Shown in pieces: positions 24,805-32,927 of a stretch of 43,567 nucleotides of DNA. The notes under the pieces were generated by a model. It saw nothing but the letters and a program-made list of their open reading frames with translations. It did no database searches and was not told the DNA's origin. The stretch comes from Nonomuraea deserti (GTDB lineage: Bacteria; Actinomycetota; Actinomycetes; Streptosporangiales; Streptosporangiaceae), in assembly GCF_004348685.1 (NCBI RefSeq), contig NZ_SMKO01000071.1, positions 1 to 43,567 of the forward strand, read 5' to 3'. The translations under genes and the position numbers were made by a program. The first letter of the stretch is position 1, and each line of letters opens with the position of its first letter.

Positions 24805-25848
24805 ATGGGGCCGTGGCGGTTGCTCGGGTGGTTCGCGGTCATCGCGGTGGCGTTGTTCTGCCTGCACCACGTGCGTACGGTGGCCATCTCCATCGTCATC
24901 GGCGTGTTCCTGACCGCGCTGCTGCTGCCGCCGGCCCGCTGGCTCAGGTCACGGGGGTGCAACAGGGCGGCGGCCACCGCGGTCACGTTCGTCGGCGGGC
25001 TGGTGCTGGCGGGCGCGCTCATCGCGCTGCTGGTGCCGCCCACCGTCGCCAGCGTGTCGGAGCTGCGCACGAGCGTCGACCAGGTGCTGCGCGACCTGCA
25101 CCGCCTGGTCGCCGCCGTCGGGCTGGACGACCAGCGGCTGCTCACCCAGGCCAGGGACTACCTGTCGGGGCAGGGCAGGCAGATCACCACGGGGGCGCTG
25201 GCCGGGGTCAGGACGGTCGGCGAGATCGTCGTCGGCGCCGTGCTGGCCGTCATCCTGTCGGTCTACTTCGTGCACGGCGGCGACCGGCTCTTCCGCTGGC
25301 TCGTGGACCTCGCACCCGCCTCCGCCAGGAACCGCCTGACCAGGACCGGCGACCTGATCTTCTCCGTGATCGGCCGCTACATCCGCGGGGTGGCGATCGT
25401 GGGCGCCGTCGACGGGTTCTTCATCGGCCTCGCGCTGTGGATCCTCGGGGTGCCGCTCGCGCTGCCGCTCGCGGTGCTGACGTTCGTGGGGGCGTTCCTG
25501 CCGGTGGTGGGGGCGTTCATGGCGGGGCTGCTGGCCGCGGTGGTAGCGCTCGTGGCCAAGGGCTGGCTGGTGGCGCTGATCGTGGTCGCGGTGACGGTGG
25601 CCGTGCAGCAGATGGAGGGGCACGTACTGGCGCCGCAGATCTACGGCAAGGCCCTTGACCTGCCCGGCGCGGTCATCCTGGTCGCCATCACGGTGGGCAG
25701 CGTGATCGCGGGCATCACCGGCGCGTTCCTGGCCGCTCCTGTGACCTCCGTGATCGTCGCCCTGCTGCAGAGCAGGAGGAGGCGGGCCGAGCAGCCGGCG
25801 GCGGCGGCACGTCCGGCACAACCCCCGCCGGCCCCGGCCACCGGCTGA
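24805..25848 (+). CDS. AI-2E family transporter (PerM/TqsA-like)
   Basis: 347 aa membrane protein with about seven to eight segments in the AI-2E arrangement: paired N-terminal segments (LLGWFAVIAVALFCLHHV and VAISIVIGVFLTALLLPPARWL), a third near 60-80, a soluble middle, and a C-terminal cluster including FVGAFLPVVGAFMAGLLAAVVAL. The family motif QQMEGHVLAPQIYGKALDLP is present near 270. Some relatives export autoinducer-2 or ions; most have unknown substrate. The ATG at 24805 has GGGGGG about 6 nt upstream; a TTG six bases earlier is possible. The C-terminal 25 residues are Pro/Ala rich. Confidence 0.85.
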   Translation: MGPWRLLGWFAVIAVALFCLHHVRTVAISIVIGVFLTALLLPPARWLRSRGCNRAAATAVTFVGGLVLAGALIALLVPPTVASVSELRTSVDQVLRDLHRLVAAVGLDDQRLLTQARDYLSGQGRQITTGALAGVRTVGEIVVGAVLAVILSVYFVHGGDRLFRWLVDLAPASARNRLTRTGDLIFSVIGRYIRGVAIVGAVDGFFIGLALWILGVPLALPLAVLTFVGAFLPVVGAFMAGLLAAVVALVAKGWLVALIVVAVTVAVQQMEGHVLAPQIYGKALDLPGAVILVAITVGSVIAGITGAFLAAPVTSVIVALLQSRRRRAEQPAAAARPAQPPPAPATG

Positions 25849-25896
25849 GCTCCCACGCCCCGGCCGGCCGCCCCAGCTCCCACGCGCCCGCGCCGG

Positions 25897-25914
25897 CGCC
25901 GGCCCCTGCCGGCG
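25897..25914. terminator. Bidirectional terminator hairpin between convergent genes
   Basis: CGCCGGC-CCCT-GCCGGCG is a perfect 7-bp stem with a 4-nt loop. It sits 48 bp after the AI-2E transporter stop and directly against the stop of the convergent GNAT gene, so it can serve both strands. The 48 bp before it contain a repeated AGCTCCCACGC. Confidence 0.55.
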
Positions 25915-25915
25915 G

Positions 25916-26407
25916 TCAGAGAGCCAGCTCCAGCTCCAGGTAGTGCCGGATCGGGATGCCGTCGGACTCCGCGGGGATGGCGGGTTTGAGCTCGCGTGCC
26001 TCGTCCGCCGCGTTGCGGTGCAGGGCGACGAGGTCGAAGCCGTAACGCTGGTAGAAACGCAGGGCATGAGTGTTGTCGTTGGTAGTGATCAGCGTGAGCC
26101 GCGCCATCCCGCGTTCGGACGCGAGGGCGCGTACGGCGTCGAGCAGGGCCCGGCCGACCCCCTGCCCGGACAACACCGCGTCGACCGTCACGATCTCGAC
26201 GGACCCGTCACGGTCGAGGTAGGTGAGCACGCCCGCCACCTCGCCGCCGCTCTCCGCGACGAAGCCGGGCAACTCGACCGCGTCCACCAGCTCGCCGCGA
26301 CCCAGCGCGATCACGGTGGTGCCACCCCAGCTCTCGCTGAGCACGCGGGCCACCGCCTCGGTGTCGTCAGGCCCGATGGGGCGCACCGATATCGACATAG
26401 ACCTCAT
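25916..26407 (-). CDS. GNAT family N-acetyltransferase
   Basis: 163 aa, one GNAT domain. The acetyl-CoA motif A reads VLSGQGVGRALLDAVRALASERG near residues 82-104, followed by LTLITTNDNTHALRFYQRYGF, the usual motif B. It would transfer an acetyl group from acetyl-CoA to an amine; the acceptor is unknown. Start choice is uncertain: ATG at 26407 has no ribosome-binding site, while ATG at 26398 has GAGG three bases upstream. It is separated by 43 bp from the DivIVA-repeat gene. Confidence 0.85.
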   Translation of the reverse strand: MRSMSISVRPIGPDDTEAVARVLSESWGGTTVIALGRGELVDAVELPGFVAESGGEVAGVLTYLDRDGSVEIVTVDAVLSGQGVGRALLDAVRALASERGMARLTLITTNDNTHALRFYQRYGFDLVALHRNAADEARELKPAIPAESDGIPIRHYLELELAL

Positions 26408-26450
26408 TATGGGTCATCGGGTACGGCCTGCCCGGCACGCTGGAGGACGT

Positions 26451-26999
26451 CTAGGTGCGCTGGTCGAGAACTTCGGCGATGTCGGCCAGGAAGGAGTCGA
26501 CGTCCGCGATCAGGTAGCCGGACCGGAACATCACGGTGGAGAACGTGGCCTCCCGCACCTCCTTCGCCGTGACCGGGTAGTCGGTCGTGCCGCGCAGGGT
26601 GGCCACGATCCGGTCGAGGAAGGCGTCGATCTCGTCCTCGTTGTAGCCGGTGCCCATACGTCCTGGACGGAAGGCCACCCGCTCGACGCGGGCGGCCTGG
26701 GTCTCGAACCACTCCTCCCGCAGCATCTCGCCGGTGGGCTCGGCCATGGCCAGTCGTACGGGCCGCTTGGCCTGCGTCTCCAGCGCCACCACGAACGCCT
26801 CGAGCGCGAAGTCGACGGCGGTCTCCTGGTAGCCGCCGCGTTTGGCGCGGAACGTCGCGCCGCGCACCTCGTCGGCAGTGACGGGCTCCATGGTGTGCGA
26901 GCCCCTGCCGAGGGTCGACTCGATCCGCCCGATCAGGGCGTCGACTTCGGCGGGGTCATAGCCTGAACGCATGCCCATGACCCGCGGAAAGCGGTTCAA
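26451..26999 (-). CDS. DivIVA-domain repeat protein
   Basis: 182 aa made of repeated short DivIVA-type modules. GY-x-x-x-x-VD or GY-x-x-x-x-ID units occur at about residues 14-22, 56-63, 116-124 and 161-168, each followed by a hydrophobic helix (such as DAFLDRIVATL), and VTADEVRGATF / VTAKEVREATF segments occur twice, near 40 and 142. DivIVA/Wag31 proteins bind curved membrane and steer polar growth; small repeat members like this are common in actinobacteria and have no assigned role. The TTG at 26999 has GAGGAG 7 nt upstream and an extra MGMR start option lies nearby. Confidence 0.8.
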   Translation of the reverse strand: MNRFPRVMGMRSGYDPAEVDALIGRIESTLGRGSHTMEPVTADEVRGATFRAKRGGYQETAVDFALEAFVVALETQAKRPVRLAMAEPTGEMLREEWFETQAARVERVAFRPGRMGTGYNEDEIDAFLDRIVATLRGTTDYPVTAKEVREATFSTVMFRSGYLIADVDSFLADIAEVLDQRT

Positions 27000-27094
27000 G
27001 CCTTGCTCCTCTTGAGATGACGCCGGGACCTCTATTTTGACATTTCGAGCGTGTTACCCGATGCGGTCTTTTATCACGACGATGCGGCCCCGCC

Positions 27095-27102
27095 TATACC
27101 GT
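27095..27102 (+). promoter_or_regulatory. -10 element suggesting a leaderless transcript
   Basis: TATACCGT ends 9 nt before the ATG at 27112, so transcription would start at or next to the start codon. No ribosome-binding site is seen between. TTGACA at 27037-27042 is too far upstream to be its -35. Confidence 0.4.
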
Positions 27103-27111
27103 TACAGCACC

Positions 27112-27933
27112 ATGCGTCTCTCCCACGTATCCTTCCGCTACCGGTGGCGCGATCCACTGATCATCGAAGACGCCGACGCCGAGCTCTCCCCCGGCGACGT
27201 GATCGAGCTGACCGGGGCGAACGGAGCGGGCAAGTCGACCCTGCTCCGCCTCCTCGCGGGGCTCGCCCGGCCGACCGCGGGCACGATCACCGGCCGCCCG
27301 GCGGTCGTCGGCTTCGCCCCCGACCGCTTTCCCGCGGGCCAGCCTTTCACGGTGACGCAGTACCTGCGGCACATGTCACGGGTGCGCGGCGGCGCCCCCT
27401 GGGAGCCGTGGGCGGAGCGCCTGGCCCTGAGCCACCTGCTCGGACTCCCGCTGGGTGAGCTGTCGAAGGGCAGCGCCCACAAGGTGGGGCTGGTCCAGGC
27501 GCTGATGGCCGAGCCGGGACTGCTGATCCTCGACGAGCCATTCGCCGGGCTCGACGCCGACACGCGCGAGGCGCTGCCCGCGATCGCGACCGAGGTGGCG
27601 GCCGGGGGCGGCATCGTCATCGCCAGCGACCACCAGGCCGGTCTGCGTGCCCTGCACGGTGTCCGCCACTGGTCGATGATCGCCGGCCGGCTGAAGGAGA
27701 GCACGTCGGACACCCCCGCGCCGGAAGCCGAGCCCGCCGCAACCGGGGCCGCCACCACCGCGCGGGACGCCCCGTCCGCCGCGGCCGCGCGGCGCTCAGG
27801 CCCTCCGGGCGGGCCGTCCGAGCGCCGGCACGCGACCGTGGCCGTGACGCTGCCGGCCGGCGACGTCCAGCGGTTTCTGGCCAGGATGCACGGCGAGGGT
27901 TTCCAGGCCCGCGAGATCGAGGAGAGCGGATGA
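27112..27933 (+). CDS. ABC exporter ATPase, small atypical type
   Basis: 273 aa. Walker A GANGAGKST (35-43), Walker B LLILDEPFAGLD and the switch histidine in ASDHQAG are present. The signature is LSKGSAHKVGL instead of LSGGQ, as in some ABC-2 exporter ATPases. The ABC part ends near residue 195; a low-complexity Ala/Pro/Glu linker follows and then a small C-terminal domain (VAVTLPAGDVQRFLARMHGEGF). The ATG at 27112 appears leaderless, and upstream ATGs are not supported. It overlaps the next gene by 4 nt, so the two form one exporter. Confidence 0.85.
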   Translation: MRLSHVSFRYRWRDPLIIEDADAELSPGDVIELTGANGAGKSTLLRLLAGLARPTAGTITGRPAVVGFAPDRFPAGQPFTVTQYLRHMSRVRGGAPWEPWAERLALSHLLGLPLGELSKGSAHKVGLVQALMAEPGLLILDEPFAGLDADTREALPAIATEVAAGGGIVIASDHQAGLRALHGVRHWSMIAGRLKESTSDTPAPEAEPAATGAATTARDAPSAAAARRSGPPGGPSERRHATVAVTLPAGDVQRFLARMHGEGFQAREIEESG

Positions 27934-28601
27934 TCGCCCTGGTCGCCTTCCGCCTGGCCGCCTACGTCCGGTCCCACCGCGTCTACCAGGCGCTCCTGCT
28001 CGCCCTGGCCCTGCTCGCGATCCTCTACGGCAGCCGAGCCCCGAAGGGCGAGGAGACGTCCGTGCTCACGGACGGCGCCGTGCTGATCGTTCCGGTGCTG
28101 GCCTGGGCAGCCAGGAGCCTGCTCGACACCGAGCCGGACCGGCAGCGCGAGATGTCGGCGATCCAGGCGGGCAGCCGGGGCAAGGAGGTGGCCGCGGGGC
28201 TGGTCGCGGCCTTCGCGACGTGTGCCGGGCTCGCCGCGATCGCCTTGGGCTGGGCCCTGCTGCTCGGAGTGAGCGCCACCCCGCCGCCCGGCGTGCTGGT
28301 CGCCGTGATCGCCCTGCATGCCCTGGCCGCCCTGGCCGGGACGGCGCTGGGCGCCCTCACCAGCCGCGCGATCATGCGCTCCCCCGCCGTCTCGATCACC
28401 GCGCTGCTGCTCGGCTTCCTCGCGACGCTGCTGCTCAGCACCTCGCCCCTCTACTGGCTGACCGTGCCGCTGATCCCCTGGATGCGGGCCGCGAACGCCG
28501 GCGACCTGCTCGGCCGCTTTCCCGAGCTGGCCGCCCTCTCCCTGGTCTGGTGCCTGATCGGCCTGGCCGGCTATGTCTGGCGCCGCCTCAGGACGAGCTA
28601 G
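27930..28601 (+). CDS. ABC-2 type membrane protein partner
   Basis: 223 aa hydrophobic protein with about six membrane segments (for example QALLLALALLAILYG, VAAFATCAGLAAIALGWALLL, ITALLLGFLATLLL). The first cytoplasmic loop has LLDTEPDRQREMSAIQAGSRG. ATGA overlap with the ATPase gene marks it as the channel subunit. Substrate unknown; no resistance or biosynthetic genes are beside it. Confidence 0.75.
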   Translation: MIALVAFRLAAYVRSHRVYQALLLALALLAILYGSRAPKGEETSVLTDGAVLIVPVLAWAARSLLDTEPDRQREMSAIQAGSRGKEVAAGLVAAFATCAGLAAIALGWALLLGVSATPPPGVLVAVIALHALAALAGTALGALTSRAIMRSPAVSITALLLGFLATLLLSTSPLYWLTVPLIPWMRAANAGDLLGRFPELAALSLVWCLIGLAGYVWRRLRTS

Positions 28602-28750
28602 TGCCGCATCACCGGGTGAGCGCGCGAAGCTCGTCAACGAGGCCGGCCCTGCCGGACCTCGCCGCTGTCCGCGCCTGCTGGATCCTGACTGTCGCGGTCG
28701 TGACCTCTCTGACCGGCCGACGGGATTCGCGCCAGGCTCTCGTCGTGGTC
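28602..28750. other. Non-coding gap before the zinc-ribbon remnant
   Basis: About 150 bp after the ABC-2 membrane gene. I see a short palindrome TCACCGGGTGA near 28609-28619 but no convincing promoter, RNA or gene. Confidence 0.4.
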
Positions 28751-29094
28751 ATGTTCACCTGCAGCCGGTGCGGTACGGCGGTAACCCTCGACGTGTGATC
28801 AGGTCGAACGGCCCACGCGGAACGATCGTGGTGAACGTCGACGATCTCATCGCTCTGGCTCCTCATCCCGATCGCGAGAGCATGGGCGGGTGTTGCGGCT
28901 TCGACCCGGATCATGGCCGCAGCCTGGTCTGCGAAGCGTGTGGTCAGGAGGTCGCCACCGAGGCGAACGACTGCGGCATGCGGTGGCACTGGGTGAGGCT
29001 CTTTCCCGGCGCGGTGCTCGGCGCGCCTCCCGCTCCCGCTCCTGTGCCGGGCGCTGTCCGCCGCAGACACGACGGACGTCGTAGCCGCCGGTAG
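28751..29094 (+). pseudogene. Zinc-ribbon protein gene split across two frames
   Basis: From ATG 28751 the first frame reads MFTCSRCGTAVTLDV, a CxxC zinc-ribbon start, and stops at 28796-28798. A second frame, open from GTG 28795 to TAG 29094, gives GTIVVNVDDLIAL, then GCCGFDPDHGRSLVCEACG and QEVATEANDCG. These two pieces look like the N-terminal and C-terminal parts of one actinobacterial hypothetical protein family (CxxC start, then a Cys-rich end with EVAT-x-x-x-DC), with the middle missing. A deletion with frameshift is the simplest reading. The GTGA overlap also allows a 15-residue ORF coupled to a 99-codon gene. Function unknown. Confidence 0.45.
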
Positions 29095-29121
29095 CCCGGA
29101 CGGCTCAGGGCTGCCCTTCGC

Positions 29122-30222
29122 TCACTCCGCGGCGGCCAGCTGCCCGCACGCGCCGTCGATCTCGCGCCCGCGGGTGTCGCGGACCGTCACGGCCACCCCG
29201 TGGAACTGCAGCCGTCGAACGAAGGCCCGCTCGTCCTCGGGCCGCGACGCCGTCCACTTGGAGCCCGGCGTGGGGTTGAGCGGGATCAGATTGACGTGCA
29301 CCAGTTTGTTCTTCACCAGCTTGCCGAGCAGATCGGCCCGCCACTCCTGGTCGTTGATGTCCTTGATCAGGGCGTATTCGATCGAGACCCGCCGCTTGGT
29401 CCTGGCCGCGTACGCCCAGGCCGCGTCGAGGACCTCGGCCACCTTCCACCGCGTGTTGATCGGCACGAGGGTGTCGCGCAGCTCGTCGTCGGGCGCGTGC
29501 AGCGACAGCGCCAGCGTGACCGGCAGCCCCTCGTCGGCGAGCTTGCCGATGGCGGGCACCAGCCCCACCGTGGAGACGGTGACGCCGCGCGCGGAGATGC
29601 CGAGGCCCTGCGGCGCGGGCTCCACCAGCCGCCGCACCGCGCCGATCACCTGCTTGTAGTTGGCCAGCGGCTCGCCCATGCCCATGAACACGACGTTGCT
29701 CACCCGGCCGGGGCCGCCCGGCACCTCACCGGCGGCCAGCGCGCGAGCGCCGGAGACCACCTGCTCGACGATCTCGGCGGTCGACATGTTGCGGGTCAGA
29801 CCCGCCTGGCCGGTGGCGCAGAACGGGCAGTTCATGCCGCAGCCGGCCTGCGACGACACGCACATCGTCACCCGGTCGGGATAGCGCATCAGCACCGACT
29901 CGACCAGCGCCCCGTCGAACAGCCGCCACAACGTCTTGCGGGTCGTGCCGCCGTCGGTGGCCATCTCCCTGACCGGCGTGAGCAGCTCGGGCAGCAGCGC
30001 GGACAGCGTCTCGCGGGACGCGGCCGGCAGATCGGTCATCGAGCCGACGTCGCTGGTCAGGCGCTCGAAATAGTGGCGTGAGAGCTGGTCGGCACGGAAC
30101 GCCTTCTCGCCCAGCTCGGTGACCGCGGCCCGACGATCGGCCATCGACAGGTCGGCCAGGTGCCGTGCGGGCTTGGCCCGCCGGGGCGCGACGAAGGTGA
30201 GCTGGCCTGGGGGCTGGGACAC
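29122..30222 (-). CDS. rlmN: 23S rRNA / tRNA (adenine-C2) methyltransferase RlmN
   Basis: 366 aa radical SAM enzyme. The iron-sulfur cluster cysteines are Cys128, Cys132 and Cys135 (GCGMNCPFCATG). The methyl-transfer cysteine pair is Cys121 (CVSSQ) and Cys359 (DGACGQL). RlmN methylates A2503 of 23S rRNA and A37 of some tRNAs. The GTG at 30222 is chosen because AAAGGCGG lies just upstream and the length matches the family; further upstream there is no family sequence. It closes the rpsB-to-rlmN block. Confidence 0.95.
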   Translation of the reverse strand: MSQPPGQLTFVAPRRAKPARHLADLSMADRRAAVTELGEKAFRADQLSRHYFERLTSDVGSMTDLPAASRETLSALLPELLTPVREMATDGGTTRKTLWRLFDGALVESVLMRYPDRVTMCVSSQAGCGMNCPFCATGQAGLTRNMSTAEIVEQVVSGARALAAGEVPGGPGRVSNVVFMGMGEPLANYKQVIGAVRRLVEPAPQGLGISARGVTVSTVGLVPAIGKLADEGLPVTLALSLHAPDDELRDTLVPINTRWKVAEVLDAAWAYAARTKRRVSIEYALIKDINDQEWRADLLGKLVKNKLVHVNLIPLNPTPGSKWTASRPEDERAFVRRLQFHGVAVTVRDTRGREIDGACGQLAAAE

Positions 30223-30327
30223 GTTGCCGCCTTTGCTTGAGGGGTTGTCGGCCAGGGTAATGAACGTTGGGATCGGAGGTGGCATTCCTGGTGTTGGTTG
30301 GGCTCGCGTCACGGTTGCCGGCCGATC

Positions 30328-30333
30328 TACAGT
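30328..30333 (+). promoter_or_regulatory. -10 element for a likely leaderless gene
   Basis: TACAGT ends 8 nt before the ATG at 30342, and no ribosome-binding site lies between, so transcription and translation probably begin together. The 119-bp gap to rlmN holds the divergent promoters. Confidence 0.35.
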
Positions 30334-30341
30334 CATCTCGT

Positions 30342-31361
30342 ATGGCGATTTTCCGGGCGGCATCTGGCGAGGGTGGCGCCGAGGTCGTCCTCGCCGCGGG
30401 CAACCCGTACGGCAGCCGGACGCTCGTGGTCGAGCGTGATGAGGACTCCTCGGTAGCTTACCTGTGCTCGCCCGACGGCACGGTGCACGGCGCCGTGTGG
30501 CTGGCCAACCACCGCCCCGCCCCGCCGGTGGTCGACCTGGCCAGGATCAACGCCGGCCTGCCGCCGCTGATGCCGAGGGCCGGCACGCTGCACCCCGAGG
30601 GCCGCCGGCCGCTCGGGCAGCTCGGCACGCTGTGGTTCGAGGAGGGCGACGGCGTGGCGCTCTACGAGGACGACGACCTGCTGGCGGTCATCCCCGGCTG
30701 GGCCGACATGAACAGGGGCATGCCCGGTTACGCGCGCGACGCGGTGGGCGAGTCACCGTTCGCGTGGGCGCTGTCGGAGGCGCTCGAAGGGCTGCGTCCG
30801 CGCATCTCCAACGCCCAGTCCTACTGGCGCTGGCGGCACGGCGAGGGTTCGTGGCCGTCGTTCCAGCAGTTCGTGATGGGTCATCTGGACCGCGCGCTCG
30901 GCCCGGCGGGCAGGTACTGGGACGCCGGCGGCGAGCGGCTGCCGACCGTCGGCATCACCGAGCGTCCGCCTCACCGGGATCGCGACTTCACCGTGCTGTC
31001 GACGGTGGGGATGAGCTGCCAGCGCATGCCCACGGTGGAGCAGTGGATCGACAAGCCGGGCGCGTACGCCAGGATCGAGCTGGCCGTGGCCACCCGGGAG
31101 GACCCGAAGGACGCGGCGCTGCTGCTGGTGTGGTTGTCGCAATATCCGTGGCATTCGGTCACGTGGCTCGGCCACGGGCACACGGCGAAGTGGTATCACG
31201 AGCCTGCGACGTTCCCGCTCGGGCCGCAGTATTCGGGGGTGCTGATGGTGCACAGCCCACCCCACATGCCTGACATGTCGGGGTTCGCGTTCGGGGGCGA
31301 GGCCGTACGGTGGCTCTGGCTGACCCCCGTCACAGCGGAGGCGCTGGAGACACACCGGTAG
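30342..31361 (+). CDS. Suppressor-of-fused (SUFU) domain protein
   Basis: 339 aa. The C-terminal half carries a SUFU-like domain: TVGMSCQRMPTVEQWIDKPGAYARIELAVA, LLLVWLSQYPWHSVTWLGHGHT, and VHSPPHMPDMSGFAFGGEAVRWLWLTPVT. The N-terminal half is a beta-rich region (GSRTLVVERDEDSSVAYLCSP) with no motif I recognise. Bacterial SUFU-domain proteins are often immunity proteins for polymorphic toxins, but no toxin gene is adjacent here. It lies on the opposite strand inside the housekeeping block, with only 6 bp to the end of convergent cdsA. Confidence 0.72.
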   Translation: MAIFRAASGEGGAEVVLAAGNPYGSRTLVVERDEDSSVAYLCSPDGTVHGAVWLANHRPAPPVVDLARINAGLPPLMPRAGTLHPEGRRPLGQLGTLWFEEGDGVALYEDDDLLAVIPGWADMNRGMPGYARDAVGESPFAWALSEALEGLRPRISNAQSYWRWRHGEGSWPSFQQFVMGHLDRALGPAGRYWDAGGERLPTVGITERPPHRDRDFTVLSTVGMSCQRMPTVEQWIDKPGAYARIELAVATREDPKDAALLLVWLSQYPWHSVTWLGHGHTAKWYHEPATFPLGPQYSGVLMVHSPPHMPDMSGFAFGGEAVRWLWLTPVTAEALETHR

Positions 31362-31367
31362 AAGGCG

Positions 31368-32261
31368 CTAGAAGAACACCGTCATCAGCAGCCAGGCCGG
31401 CACCAGCACCGTCACGAGCGAGTCGAGCCGGTCCATCAGGCCGCCGTGCCCGGGCAGGATCGTGCCCAGGTCCTTGATGCCGAGGTCCCGCTTGATCATC
31501 GACTCGATGAGATCACCCGCGGTCGCCAGCACCGCCGCGAGCCCACCGATCAGCGCCCCCTGCCAGAGCTCGCCTCCGAGCAGCCACGTCACCAGCCAGC
31601 CGCCGACCGCCACACACGCGACGAGCGACCCGGCGAAGCCCTCCCAGGTCTTCTTCGGGCTGATCACCGTCATCTGGTGGCGGCCGAACAGCACCCCGGC
31701 GACGTAACCGCCGATGTCGCTGGCGATGGTCACCGCGATGAAGATCAGCACCCGGTGGTCGCCGTCGTCCGGCTTGAGGAGCAGCGCCACGAACGCGGCC
31801 AGCATGCAGGGGTAGAAGAGCGTGAACACCGACGCGGACGCGTCGCGCACGTAGCCGTCGGTGCCGTCGCTGAACATCCGCCAGATCAGCAGGACGAGCG
31901 CGAACCCGGCGAACGCGGCCAGTAACCAGACCGAACCGCCCCAGTAGGCCGCCACCTGCATCGCCACCAGCCCGGCGAGCACGGGCGCGACCGGCACCTT
32001 GATGTCACGGGTCGCGAACGCCCTGATCAGCTCCACCGTGCCGACGCCCACGGCCCCCGCGACCACCAGGAGGAACAGCTCCTTGATCGTGTAGAGGGTG
32101 CCGAGGACCAACGCGCCCAGCACGACGCCCACCGCGATCGCGGCGGGCAGGTTCCTGCCGGTACGGCTGCCGCCGCTCGAGCTGGTGCCAGCCGTACTTT
32201 TTTCCACAGAGTTCTCCAAAGCCGCGGCCCCCGCCGTCTGGGCGAGGGCCGCAGAGTGCAT
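31368..32261 (-). CDS. cdsA: Phosphatidate cytidylyltransferase CdsA
   Basis: 297 aa integral membrane enzyme, about eight segments, making CDP-diacylglycerol from phosphatidate and CTP. The family signature ESMIKRDLGIKDLGTILPGHGGLMDRLDS is intact near the C-terminus. The N-terminus is a polar Ser/Gly/Thr-rich tail. I take ATG at 32261, with GAAGG about 10 nt upstream; a GTG at 32297 adds 12 residues without a ribosome-binding site. It follows frr on the same strand. The head-to-head end with the SUFU-domain gene is 6 bp. Confidence 0.93.
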   Translation of the reverse strand: MHSAALAQTAGAAALENSVEKSTAGTSSSGGSRTGRNLPAAIAVGVVLGALVLGTLYTIKELFLLVVAGAVGVGTVELIRAFATRDIKVPVAPVLAGLVAMQVAAYWGGSVWLLAAFAGFALVLLIWRMFSDGTDGYVRDASASVFTLFYPCMLAAFVALLLKPDDGDHRVLIFIAVTIASDIGGYVAGVLFGRHQMTVISPKKTWEGFAGSLVACVAVGGWLVTWLLGGELWQGALIGGLAAVLATAGDLIESMIKRDLGIKDLGTILPGHGGLMDRLDSLVTVLVPAWLLMTVFF

Positions 32262-32326
32262 GCCCGCTGCCTTCGCCCCAGGTGGCAGGGGCCCCACCGG
32301 AGGCGGCCCGCCGCCGGGCGCGCCGC

Positions 32327-32884
32327 TCAGACTTCGAGCAGTTCGGCTTCCTTGACCTTGAGCAGCTCGTCGATCTTCGCGACGTGCTTCTGGGTGAGGT
32401 CGTCGAGCTCCTTCTCGGCCCGCCTGACCTCGTCCTCGCCCGCGTCGCCGTCCTTCATCATCTTGTCGAGGACCTCCTTGGCGGACCGGCGGATGTTGCG
32501 CACCGACACCTTGGCGTGCTCGCCCTTGTTCCTGGCGACCTTGATGTATTCCTTGCGGCGCTCCTCGGACAGCTCCGGGAACGTCACGCGGATCACCTGG
32601 CCGTCGTCGGTCGGGTTGACGCCGAGGTCGGAGTCGCGGATGGCCCTCTCGATCGCGGACATGGAGCTCTTGTCGTAGGGCTGGATGAGCACCATGCGCG
32701 CCTCGGGCACGTGGAACGACGCCAGCTGCTGGATCGGCGTCGGCGTGCCGTAATATTCGGCGTTGATCTTGTTGAACATCGAGGGGGTGACCCGGCCCGT
32801 ACGGATGCTCGCGAAGTCCTCCTTCGCGACAGACACGGCCTTGTCCATTTTGTCCTCGGCTTCGAGGAGGGTTTCGTCGATCAC
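32327..32884 (-). CDS. frr: Ribosome recycling factor
   Basis: 185 aa, exactly the length of the E. coli protein. The three-helix bundle is evident (AEDKMDKAVSVAKEDFASIRTGR at the start; DKMMKDGDAGEDEVRRAEKELDDLT at the end), with the domain II segment YYGTPTPIQQLASFHVPEARM. With EF-G it splits post-termination ribosomes. The GTG at 32884 has GGGAG 6-7 nt upstream and lies 43 bp after pyrH. Confidence 0.96.
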   Translation of the reverse strand: MIDETLLEAEDKMDKAVSVAKEDFASIRTGRVTPSMFNKINAEYYGTPTPIQQLASFHVPEARMVLIQPYDKSSMSAIERAIRDSDLGVNPTDDGQVIRVTFPELSEERRKEYIKVARNKGEHAKVSVRNIRRSAKEVLDKMMKDGDAGEDEVRRAEKELDDLTQKHVAKIDELLKVKEAELLEV

Positions 32885-32927
32885 AGCGGCTCCCTGTCTA
32901 CTAGCTGGCGGTGTCGGGCTCGCTCGC

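Noticed and set aside
28609..29070. A 153-codon minus-strand frame in the gap before rlmN
   Set aside because: No family features or ribosome-binding site; the plus strand shows paired cysteine motifs of a known style.
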